This document shows, in pieces, positions 35,961-47,900 of a DNA stretch of 64,000 nucleotides. Origin of the DNA: Rhinopomastus cyanomelas (taxonomy: Eukaryota > Chordata > Aves > Bucerotiformes > Rhinopomastidae); contig VXBP01005604.1 of NCBI GenBank assembly GCA_013400115.1, positions 91,440 to 155,439 of the forward strand, read 5' to 3'. Below the pieces are notes generated by a model, which saw only the letters and a list, made by a program, of their open reading frames with translations, was not told the origin of the DNA and ran no database searches. Within the stretch, counting starts at the first letter, position 1; the number at the start of each line of letters is the position of its first letter. The translations under genes and the position numbers were made by a program.

Positions 35961-38900
35961 ACTCTGAGCCCACCCGGTCTGTGGGCTTCTTTTAAAATGA
36001 TAGTGGCCCTGTTAGCTAGGGGGTGAGGGTGGATTTTTCCCCCGGATTAGACGGTTTTTGCGTGTTTTTAGTTTACGCAGCATCTCGTGTCTCTTGCACT
36101 CTCGCAGCCGGTGTTCATACCCCACCAGGTGTGACCGGCTCAGCGGTAACATGGTCAGGTACTGGTCAGGTACTCGGTGTGCGGCGGGTCCGGCCTGGGC
36201 TGAGTTCAAAATTTAACACCTGCCTGGGGTGCAAATTAGTGATTCATTGAAACGCTGGGATACGTCTGAATTAGTTTCAAACTAGTTAAAGCAGCAGTCA
36301 TTGCCAGCAGGAGGGACAACCGTTAGACTTAGGCTGCAGAATCTCAGGGAAACTGAACACTGAGCTGCTGACTCTCAAGCTAGCATAAGCCTTTCTCTTA
36401 TCACAGCCCAGGCTCGCTAATGATAATGATGATATTTGTTCTGTTTGGGCTAAAAGTAATGTAGAAAGCATATTTAAACTTGTATTTATTTTCTATTTTA
36501 ATACCTACAAAGAGTTTTAAATGTGAAGAGTTGGTAAGAAATGGAGGAGAAGTTAGATATTGAAAAGAAAAGATGTAATACTGACAGATGTTCTTTGCAC
36601 CCAGTTCTTAGTTCTGTCCGTGTGATTGGGGTAAGACAGCGTTAATGAGGGGAGTCAGAGACGCCGATCTCTGTCCCACACCCCTCAGGCTTGCTAGCTT
36701 CTTAAAGTTGCTTCTGTGGTGTTTGATAAAGTTATGGAATTTCATCTGATGTCAGGGTAGTATCACAGAACATTAGGGATTGGAAAGGACCTTGAAAGAT
36801 CATCTAGTCCAAGCCCCCTGCCACATCATTGCCCACTGTAGATAATACAGTGCAACCATGTAAACTCTTGTTTCAGCTTTGTTAGGACCAGATGGGTGCT
36901 AATCACTTTGGTAAGATGATTACAAATGTTGAAAATTCAAGACGTTAAGAGAAAAGATTCTTTTTAGTCCTTACATGTAAATATGGCAAATATCCTTTAG
37001 CTGCAAAATTCTGGTGCTCACAGAATCATCATGGCTGGAAAGGACCTCCAGGTCCAGCCCAGCCCTCATCCCATCATCTCCATAACCCCTAGACCATGGC
37101 CTCAAGTGCTCTAGCTACTTGGGTTTTAAACACCTTCAGGGATGGGGACTCCACCACTTCCCTGGGCAGCCTGTTCCAGTGCCCAACCACTCTCTCAGGA
37201 AAGAACTTCTTCATAACATCCAATCTGAACCTCCCCTGACACAACTCGAGGCCATTTCCTCTCATCACGTTCATCTTTCTGTGTGAATTTACACCGCAGG
37301 CACTATCGGAAGCGCTCTGCGTCACGTGGACGCTCTGGTAGCCGTTCCAGAAGCCGTACGCCATCTGACAAAAGAAAACGTGAAGACAGGCGCTCTCGAA
37401 GCAGAGATCGTGAGCGCAGGCGTGAGAGGTCGCGCAGCAGGGATAAGAGAAGGTCTCGATCACGTGACAGAAAGCGCCAAAGGTATAACTTATCACAGAA
37501 TCACTCTGGTTGGAAAAGACCCCTGGGATCGTTGAGTCCAACCATCTACCCTACCTTACAAGGTCACCCCTAAACCACATCCCTCAACACCTCATCCAAA
37601 CGATCCTTCAACACATCCAGGGATGGCGACTCAACCACTTCCCTGGGAAGCCCATTCCATTGCCTGACCATCCTTTCAGTGAAAAAAAATTTCCTATTGG
37701 AATTCCTATAAATTCCAGTCAAAGCAAATAATGATGTCTGTTGTCTGAATGTTCTCCCACTGTTTGCTGTTGTTCATGGTAGATTTTATTAGGCTTAATG
37801 TTTTTGCTTATTAAATGGTTTCTAGTTGCTAGTGCTGGAGTTCTTAGTGGTCTTTTACAAGCTGTTCCTCAAGAGCAGGCTAAAACTATACTGTGATCAC
37901 ACGCTAAATAAACACAACTGTGCTCTGTGGCAGACGTTCAAGAAGCAGAGAGAGGGAACGGAGCCGAGAGAGAAGACGATCTCGGAGCCGAGAGAGGAGG
38001 CGCTCCAGAAGCAGAAGTAGAGGCAGACGGTCTCGATCATCCAGTCCAAGCAAGAACAGGAAAGCAGAGAACAGGTATTTGTGTTGTGTAATTGCAGCGA
38101 AAGTCATCATGACAGTGTATTGATATATACGATGGTATGTACAATATACAGTTGGTAGCATGGAGGGATTTATCAGGCAAAACTTTGTAGAACAAGGAAA
38201 ATGTTATGTGAGTGTATTATGAGTTTTTGCATTGCTTAACGTTTCTAATGCAGTTTGTTGTGAGGACATTTCTGTTAACTTTAAAATTAGGACTGAATTC
38301 AATTCTGGAAGTTTTTGTTGTGCTTTGCTGTTACCTCAGGTTCCAGTATCAATAGATTATGTCTTGTGTCCCAACGTGAGTGCCCAAATGAATAAAGTGC
38401 AGGTGCTCTCTAGCACAGACATTAAGCTCAAGTATAACAGTGTTTTAACTTAGAAATTACTGGAGAATTATAAGTTGTACTTACCAGATTTGCTGTGGTG
38501 CAGGGTTCTCAGTGGTGCCCAGAGCTGTATGCTTAGGGGGATGGCAGGGTGTTAGAAGATCACTTTACCTTTCTCTAGAAACTAACAACTTGCCTCTGTA
38601 AAAAAATGAGAACAACAGAATCAGAGTGTGTGAATTGCAATAGATTTTACAATTCTGATAGTTAAAGGGAACCTTTCCAGGACATGAGGAGGTGCTCTGA
38701 GCAGCAGCATGCTCTGTGAGGTACTTAAAATTAGAAATCTGTAGAGCATGTTGGTAGTTCTGTTTCTATCCAGCACATCTGTAGTCTTCCCCTGAGAAAA
38801 GCTGTGATGGTTCTAAGAAGGCTTTGATCTTACTTTTCAGGTCAAGATCTAAAGAAAAGACAGATGGTGTGGAAGTTTCCAAAGAAAAGAAAAAGGACAA

Positions 38901-41900
38901 AGATGACAAAGAAGAGGAGAAGGATAAAGAAGCGACCACAAATGCTGTGGCCACTGAGGTAGGAGCTTTTGACCTTTAGGAACTGAAAAGATACACATTT
39001 AAATTGGGGTTTAAGTTAGACAGAAATTACTGTGTAAGTGAAAGATGTCTTGTTCTTGAAGCTGGACAAAATCCCTCCTGAGTATGCTCTTCAGTAACTC
39101 CTGTCGAGGAGTGTGCCTCTTGCTATTGGCATAAAAACCCTTCTCAGTTCAAGATTTTACACTGTTTAAATCCTGAACCACAGACAAGGGGCAGTGGGTG
39201 TAAGCTGGAACATAGAAGTTTCCACATAAATATGAGAAGGGACTTCTTCGTAGTGAGGGTGACAGAGCATGGGAAGGGGCTGCTCAGGGGTGTTATGGAG
39301 TCTCCTTCTCTGGAGGAGATGTCTAAAACCTGCCTGGTTTTAAACAACTTGTTCCTGTGCAACTTGATATCAGTGTGATCCTGCTGTGGCAGGGGGATTG
39401 GACTCAATGATCTTTTGAGGTCACTTCCAGTCCCTAATGTTCTGTGATTCTGTGACAAGCGTGAATAATCTCCCATTTTTCATCTATTAGGTGTCAGCAG
39501 AGGAGCTAAGCTCTGGAGGCAAGCAGGAATAAAAGCACAAAGCAGGTTCAAACAACAGTTATAGTTGTTTCAGTGTTTGGTTGTTTTGTATTGTAGAATT
39601 TTGATCAGAACAAACTAGAAGAAGAAATGAGAAAACGAAAAGAGCGAGTGGAGAAATGGAGGGAAGAACAGCGCAAGAAGGCAATGGAAAACATAGGAGA
39701 ACTGAAAAAAGAAATTGAAGAGATGAAACAGGGAAAAAAATGGAGTTTAGAAGACGATGATGGTATTTAACTTTTTATAAATAAGAGCTAAATACTTTTA
39801 TTGCCAGTAGTATTTTAATTACTGTATCTTTAAAGCATTTATAATTTTCAGAATGTGAAGAGTAAAACAACAAAGCCTAAGTCTGGTCCTGGATTCAAAT
39901 GGTTTAAGATGGAACTAAGATTAATAAACAGGAGAGATTTATATAAGTAAAATACAGTAACAAGACTGGACTGTAATTCTTTGACTTTGTTAAAACTGCT
40001 TCTGTGTGTTAAATCCTTATCTTTCCCTGTCTGGTTTATTCCCGTCTTTCTTGTTCGTCTTTAGATGATGAAGAGGAAACTGCAGAAGGAGAAAAAGAAG
40101 GCACCGAGGTTGAAGATGAAGAGTTGGATCCTCTAGATGCTTATATGGAAGAAGTAAAAGAAGAGGTCAAGAAGTTCAATATGAGAAGTGTGAAAGGTGG
40201 AGGTGGGAGTGAAAAGGTAAAACCACCAGTTAAGATTTCTTGCCTTTTTCTAAAAACAGGTCTGTATTTTAGTGTCAAAATGGCTTTGAAAAAGGTGCAA
40301 GAAAGCAAGAAGAAAGATGCACATAATAAGTGTTTGCCTTAACTTTCATTTCCTTGTGTTTTTATTGATAAAAACATGTTTCTGTTAAAATTTCACTGAA
40401 GGAAGTGAAAAAGAAACCCATTGTGGTGCAGTCACAAGTACAGATGCTCAGTACATTTGACACAGTTGGCTTTTTCTTCCCCGTGACAGCAGAGTAATTT
40501 TTTTAACTGTTTTTACAGAAGTCTGGACCAACTGTTACCAAAGTAGTGACGGTGGTGACAACTAAAAAAGCAGCTGTAGAATCAGAAAAGAAGAAAGGGG
40601 AGCTCATGGAGAATGACCAAGATGCAATGGAGGTAATGGAAGAGCTGTGTGTTTCTGCTGTGAAAAGGCTTTCACGGAAGCAAGGCTACTCCTGGGATTT
40701 TCACATCTCTTAGGAGATAAATATTTTAGTTAATTTGCAGAACCATGATCACAAGTTTTTTGATCTTGGGCAGTTTCACGTACTGTTACAGCCACAAAGA
40801 TGATGGAGTGGAACATCTCCCTGATGAGGAAAAGCTGGGTCTCTTTAGCCTGGAAAAAAGGAGCCTGAGGGATGACTCTAATCATAGTTTATAAATATGT
40901 GAAGGGTTGGGTGTCAGGAGGATGGAGCCAGGCTCTGCTCAGTGTCATCTAATGACAGGACAAGGGGCAGTGGGTGTGAGCTGGAGCAGCGGAGGTTCTA
41001 CATCGAAATGAGAAGGAGCTTCTTCTCAGTGAGGGTGACAGAGCCCTGGAAGGGGCTGCCCAGGCATTTGTGGAGTCGTCTTCTGTGGAGACGTTTCAAA
41101 CCTGCTTGGATGTGTTCCTGTGTGACTTGATCTAGGTGATCCTGCTCTGGCAGGGGGATTGGACTGGATGACCTTTCAAGGTCCCTTCCAATCCCTAATG
41201 TTCTGTAGTAGAAAGGCCATTTCAGTTTTGTTGTTGCAAGGTAGTGCTAGACACAGCGGTGTTCTGGGGTCCTCAGAGCCATCTTGCTCAGTGAATTACT
41301 TGTCTGTGCCCAGAGTGCTTTCAGGAGAACAGGAATATTGAGTACTCAGCGTGGTTGTTACGGATCTGGGTACCTCACTATCCTGGAAGCCTTGTCCAAG
41401 TCTTGGACCGTTATTTTGGAAGGTCAAGGCTGGTAGTTAGCAACCATAAAGTCATGACAGTAGTGGGAACGCAGAGAAAGCTAAAGTTTGGGAGAAATGG
41501 AAAGTAGTAGATGAAGGAGCACTTGAGACTCTTCTTACACTGCGAGTGGTTTTTAGTATGTGTCCTAACAGGGTAAGGAGTAGCTTTTGCTTTGGAGTAA
41601 AGTTCCTCTACAGATAAAAAACCAGAGCCTCTCAGGATAGCTTTTGTACTAATTTGCACACAAATTGTAATCTGTACAGTATTCCTCAGAAGAGGAGGAA
41701 GTTGATCTTCAGACTGCCCTGACTGGCTACCAGACCAAGCAGAGAAAGCTGCTAGAACCAGTGGATCATGGCAAGATAGAATATGAACCTTTCAGGAAAA
41801 ACTTCTACGTTGAAGTACCAGAACTAGCTAAGATGACTCAAGAAGGTAAGGCCAAGGACAACCAGAACACCTTGAGTACTACTAAAGCAGAGAGCAGTGG

Positions 41901-44900
41901 TGATGAATCTTTTAATACAAAGGTTGTTTGGAGTACCACAGTGTAGGAAAACAATCAGTTATATCAGTGTTTGTGAAATTTCCTAACAAGCTGGAAGCTG
42001 TTCTTCTAGTGATAATAGAATCAGTATTTCATGTACAGGGACAGATAACATTTTGATCAAGTTAGTAAATGTCAAGTCAGACTCTGTTGTAATGCAAACT
42101 CTGTTTCAGAGGTGAACGTGTACAGGCTGGAGCTGGAGGGGATTACGGTCAAGGGAAAAGGCTGCCCCAAGCCAATAAAAACCTGGGTACAGTGTGGTAT
42201 TTCCATGAAGATTCTCACTGCCCTCAAAAAGTAAGCAAAGCACTTCATGGACTGTATTGCCATTGATTGTGTTCACTCTCTTCTGTTGTACATTTATGAG
42301 AAAAAACTCATTGCATAATGCATCACGCCCCTGTGTGTTAAATCTGTAGTTATCAGAGTGATCATCACTCAATATTGAAATGCCTTCTGCTGTCTGTCAT
42401 GGTTTTGCTACTCGTTTTTACGCTGTAATTTTTTAAATGGCACTGATATGTGTCTGTAAAAATGAAAATACAAGATTTTTCAGCATGACTTTGTGATTCA
42501 CATCTGTCAAACCCCAGTTTGTTCTTAAAATATGTTTTTTTCCCCCTCTTGCAGACATGGCTATGAAAAACCCACTCCCATTCAGACCCAGGCTATCCCG
42601 GCGATTATGAACGGACGCGACTTGATCGGCATCGCTAAAACAGGGAGCGGGAAAACGATCGCGTTTCTGTTGCCGATGTTCAGGCACATTATGGATCAGA
42701 GAGCGCTAGAGGAAGGAGAAGGTCCCATAGGTACAAATCTTTTATGCTGTTTAAATAAATTCATCCTCAAGAATATGCTTTAGAAGGATTTTCAGTTGTT
42801 TCTTCATCGTGGGAATAAGGTTTATTTACTAGTGTCTGCTAATTAGCTGCTTTTTTAAATCAGTTAATGATTGCTGTTGTTTGTGATCACTCTGCTGCCT
42901 TATGTTGTTTCACTTGTATATCAAGATGGGAGACTTGACTCCTTTGTTTTTGAAGCCTGGACCAGATTTCTACCCCATCCTCATACTGCCTTAATTGTCT
43001 TGAAATCACATTTAAAAAATACATGTAAAGTAAAGGAAACATCATTACAGAAGATGAATTGGATTTGTATAATTAACAACAGCTTTTACATCACAATGTG
43101 TGATGGAAATGCTTTGCTTTTCAGCTGTCATCATGACACCGACTCGCGAGTTGGCTTTGCAGATCACCAAGGAGTGTAAGAAGTTCTCAAAGACACTTGG
43201 GCTTCGAGTTGTCTGTGTCTATGGAGGAACAGGAATCAGTGAACAGGTATGCAGAAAACACACCTGAACTGCCAGAAAACTCCTGACGTTCATTAATGTT
43301 ACTTTTCCAGTGAATTTAGTTCCTTTTCTTTCCCATAAATGCAGTACATTTTCAGCCTTCATTATGGATTTTCTCTGACCAGTAGTCATACAAAAGCAGA
43401 AGTGATTGCCCTTAAGCCTGAAACATACTGATCGTGACAATTCTCAAGTGCACCGCTAAAAAGTCTGAGAGTGGTTGTTTTCTTGCATGTTAGAGTAATT
43501 AAGAAATTAATTTCCAGAGTTCCCCCTGCCTTGTTTATTAACACCTGTGGAACATGGTTTCTTTGGAGAATCACAGAATTATTTGGTTTGGAAAAGACCT
43601 TTAAGACCATCAAGTTCAACTGTTCTCCCAGTACTGCCAGGTCCCCACTGAACCTTGTCTGTCACTGCACATCTCCAAGGCTTTGCAGCCCCTCCAGGGA
43701 CAGGGACTCCCCTGTTTGTTCTGAGCAGCCTAGGGAACCCTTGTGGGGAAGAAATTGTTCCTCATATCTGCTTCCCTGGGTGGTGGTTGAGTCACCATCC
43801 CTGGATGAGTTTAAAAGTCGTTTAGATGTAGTGTTGGGGGATCTGGTTTAAGGGTGAACTTGGAGAGTAGAATTGATGGTTGGACTCAGTGATCCCAAGG
43901 GTCTTTTCCAACCTGATTGATTTTATGATTCTATGATATCCAACCTAAACCTCCCCTGGCACAACCTGAGGCGGTTTCTTCTCATCCAGTTGCTTGTCAT
44001 TGGGATATTAGCATCCCTGATACAATGTGACATTTCTTACAGGTCCTTAACTGTCCTGTTACAGGCATTTAAGTGCTGATAACTTATCAGAGGTTACTCT
44101 TTTGGAAAGCAAAGTTTTCCAAAGACTTAAATTACTAAGTAAAACTTTTACATCAGCACTGGACACTGGTGGAACAGCTGTATTACAGTGTGTGGTGTTG
44201 GGTTTGTATTTTCTTTTTGCAAGGTGATACAGGTTTAAAACCCGTAAAGCCTAAGCCCTTCTCTAACAGTTTTTCTACTCTGTTTTAAAACCAGATTGCT
44301 GAACTCAAAAGAGGTGCTGAAATTATAGTTTGCACACCTGGCCGTATGATTGACATGTTAGCAGCTAACAATGGTGAGTAGAAGCCCTTTTCCTATGGAG
44401 ATTTATTTATTTTTTTCTATTTGTCGTGTAATTCTAACAAATTCAAAAGATCATGTATTTTGATAAATGGTCTTATGGAATTTTCTTATATCTCTTCAGG
44501 CTGCACTACCTTGCTCTTGAGAGTATGTAGCACTAATAATAGGCTTAATCATGTATTGTTTTGACTCTCTTTTGGGGGAGGACAGGAAAGGCTGCATTCT
44601 CAAAGAGAATGTTGTTGTTAAACTTAAAATCTGCTGGTCCAAATTTGCTTTAACCTTTCAAGACATGGAATCATAGAATCATTTAGATAAAGGTTATATA
44701 GCCGTTGGTTATTCTGCCTGCCCATTGATCCTTTATTACTGTTAGTGTAGCTCAGCAGTTACCCACTTTTACTTAAGAGCATCGCATCTGATTTCTGCCT
44801 TAATCTGTTGGTTTGAAAACCAAACAAAGAAGCCCTCCCGAAATTAACTGTTCAAAAGTAAAAGAACTGACCTCACATCAAATATTCTGCTTGATTAAAC

Positions 44901-47900
44901 TGAGCCACTGCAGCTTTAAGAGGTTTTGTCCTAGTGTAACCATTGCATGCTTATTAGATAAAGTTTTTATTATTAAATTATTCCACATCAAAACCTCTAC
45001 TAAACTGTTGACATTATTTAACTTCTGTGGAAAAAGTACCTTCAAGACATATAGAACTGGGCTTCCAAGACTTAAATCGTCAAAGGTAGGTACATTAATG
45101 CTGTTCCCAAGTAATTTTACGAAGTTATTATTTGGGGATGAAAGTTTTAAGATGTTGAATAGATCTGTAGACTTTAAGAAGTACTTATTTTGTTCCTTGA
45201 GTATGAATTCTATATCTTAAACGCAGCGCTAAATCTCTTAAGAAATAATGTGAAGATTCAGCTACAATTTGCTGAAGCCAAAAGGACTGAATTCTCCTGT
45301 AGTTTCAATAGGCAAAAGCCCGAGTGATAGCTGTAGGATAGGTGGAAAATCTGCTCCATTTTGAGAGCAGCTGGCAGTGTGTGACTCCACAGCTGTTTGG
45401 AACCTAATGTGTTCACACGTTTCTATCATTTGAGACTATGATTCTTAAATCCTTGAGTTAAATCCTTCTCGTGAAAGGGACTCTCGTAGCTGTGTGTTTG
45501 GGAAGGGTGCTCATTACCCTGTCCAGCATCATTTCAAAATGGTCACAGCAATACAACTTGGCTGATTTGGTTTCCAGCTGTCCCAGAGTTTGGGGTGGTT
45601 CTTTAATTTTAAATTCAGTGGTGTTGACTGGGTAGGTTTGAACTCTTTCTATATTCAGTTTGAACAGACTGCTTACTCTGTGTGATGCCTATTATATTAG
45701 CAGTGAACTAGAACTAGTATGATTATCCTCAATTAGTTATCTCCGGCTCCCAGAAAACTTAACAGATGAAATGTTTAAAAGGAATTTTTCTGAGGCTGCA
45801 AGAGTTTAGCACTGGACTTTGCCTTCCACACATGCGCTGTAATCTCTAATATGTTTTTTTCTAGGTGTCGCTGTCAGATAATGGCTGATGTGGCTCCTTG
45901 CTTCATCTCAGTCTTAGTTTTATGATGTGTTTTGGCGAGGGCAGTTTTCTGAATTTTACAGGTTCTTCTGGCCCTATGATGGTATGCAAGAGAAGAGTTT
46001 GACAAAATAGAGGGCCTTATGCATACTTTCACGTTTCCCAGAATTTAGATGTGATTAAAATGGCATTAAAATTCACATTTAAGTGAATTTTTTTCTTTAA
46101 AATTAATTAATGCCTTTGTTAGACGATAGTGAAACTATATAACATTTTTTAAAAGATAAATTATTCCTGAGGGGAACTGGATTTCCACTGGATTTTGTTT
46201 CTGATGTGGTATTTTTTTCTTCTCCTTTCACAGGCCGAGTGACAAACCTCCGTCGGGTCACGTATGTTGTACTTGATGAAGCAGACAGAATGTTTGACAT
46301 GGGTTTTGAGCCTCAGGTAGGTAATTAGTGCCATGAGGAATATTGCCACAAGAGGGTATTTTCCACTTAGAGGGTTGCTTGGTGGTTATTGCGCTGCCAA
46401 GATGTGTTCAGAAGGATGTGCACGTATGGACAGCAGTTTGAAGTCACCCTTCAGTTTTTCTGTTACTCTCACATGCTTTGATTTAAGTAAATTCCATTAT
46501 AAGTTAGATTTTTCTCTTCATCTACCATCTTCTTTTACATGCGTGTGACTACATTACCCCTGCATAATCCTTTGATGCAGGTGGCACATTAATAGTTGTA
46601 GCTCGTTTATAAAATCTTTTGATGTCTCCACAATGTCGCACAGGATACAGGACCAAAGTGTTGGAAGTGTTGATGACAAATTACTTGCTGGCAGCTGTGG
46701 ACATCCAGGACTCTTGCGGTTGTCATCAGAGCATATTGTCCTCCAAAACTAGGAGGATACTTTGATTTTGTCTCTTGAGCTGTAGGTTTCTGTTGCCTGT
46801 CTTAAGATACCTGCTGGGTTCTGGTTGGGTTGCACATTGCCACTTGACTTCCTTTCAAATCCAGGCAGTACTTTCTGCCGTCCAGTGCCAGCATCTAGGT
46901 CCCAAGAGGCAATCTGGGAAGAAATGTTTAGTACAATGTGTAGGAAGCTCTTTGTGTGCGTGAAGTTGAGTTACAGCCCTTGGTTATTAACAGAGAATGT
47001 TCTCTTAAACCAGGTTATGCGCATTGTAGACAACGTCAGGCCTGATCGTCAGACTGTCATGTTCTCTGCTACTTTTCCCAGAGCTATGGAGGCCTTAGCT
47101 CGGAGAATCCTAAGTAAACCTATAGAAGTGCAGGTCGGGGGCAGGAGTGTGGTCTGCTCTGATGTGGAGCAACACGTGGTGAGTATCATGCAGCTGCATC
47201 GCTCACGTGCTTGTTTGCTTCTATTCCTAGCAATATTGGATACAAACCAGTATTACCCACTAAGCTTTTCCACAACCCCAGGTGCCAGTATAGACTGGGG
47301 ACTCTCCTGTTGGAAAGCAGTGTAGGAGGAAGGGACCTGGGGATGCTGGTGACCAGCAGGATGACCATGAGCTAGCAGTGGGCCCTTGTGGTGAAGAAAG
47401 TGAATGGCATCCCGGAGTGGATAAGAAGGGTGGTTAGCAGATCGAGAGAGGTTCTCTCCCCATACTCATTCCAAATGAGACCGCATCTGGAATCTTGTGT
47501 CCAGTTCTGGGCCTCTCAGTTCCAGAAGGACACAGAGCTGCTGGAGAGAGTCCAGCGCAGAGCCACAAAGATGATGAAGGGAGTGGAACATCTCCTCCCT
47601 GATGGGAAAAGGCTGACAGAGCTGGGTCTCTTGAGCTTGGAAAAAAGGAGACTGAAGGGTGACCCCATGAATGTTGATAAATATGGAAAGGTTCCATGTC
47701 AGAAGGATGGAACCAGGCTCTGCTCAGGGGCACCCAATGACGGGATAAGGGGCAATGAGTTTGAGCTGGAACAGAGGAGGTTCCATATAAATATGAGAAG
47801 GAGCTTCTTCACAGTGAAGGTGACAGACCACTAGAAGGGTCTGCCCAGCGGTGTTGTGGAGTCTCCTCTGGAGATGTTTAAAATCTGTCTGGATATGTTC

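Noticed and set aside
40217..40342. Read-through frame continuing past the DDX46 exon at 40216
   Set aside because: The donor AAG|GTAAAA joins in frame to exon 40519 and the conserved EK-KSGPTVTK sequence. The read-through is intron.
44665..44700. Possible CR1 3' end (catggaatcatagaatcat)
   Set aside because: Only about 20 bases match the terminal repeat and the following sequence is not CR1. Too short to call.
47388..47834. 148-codon plus-strand open frame in DDX46 intron 14
   Set aside because: It matches the CR1 tail pattern (RVQRRATKMMKG, RFHINMRRSFF) and lies wholly in a CR1 copy.
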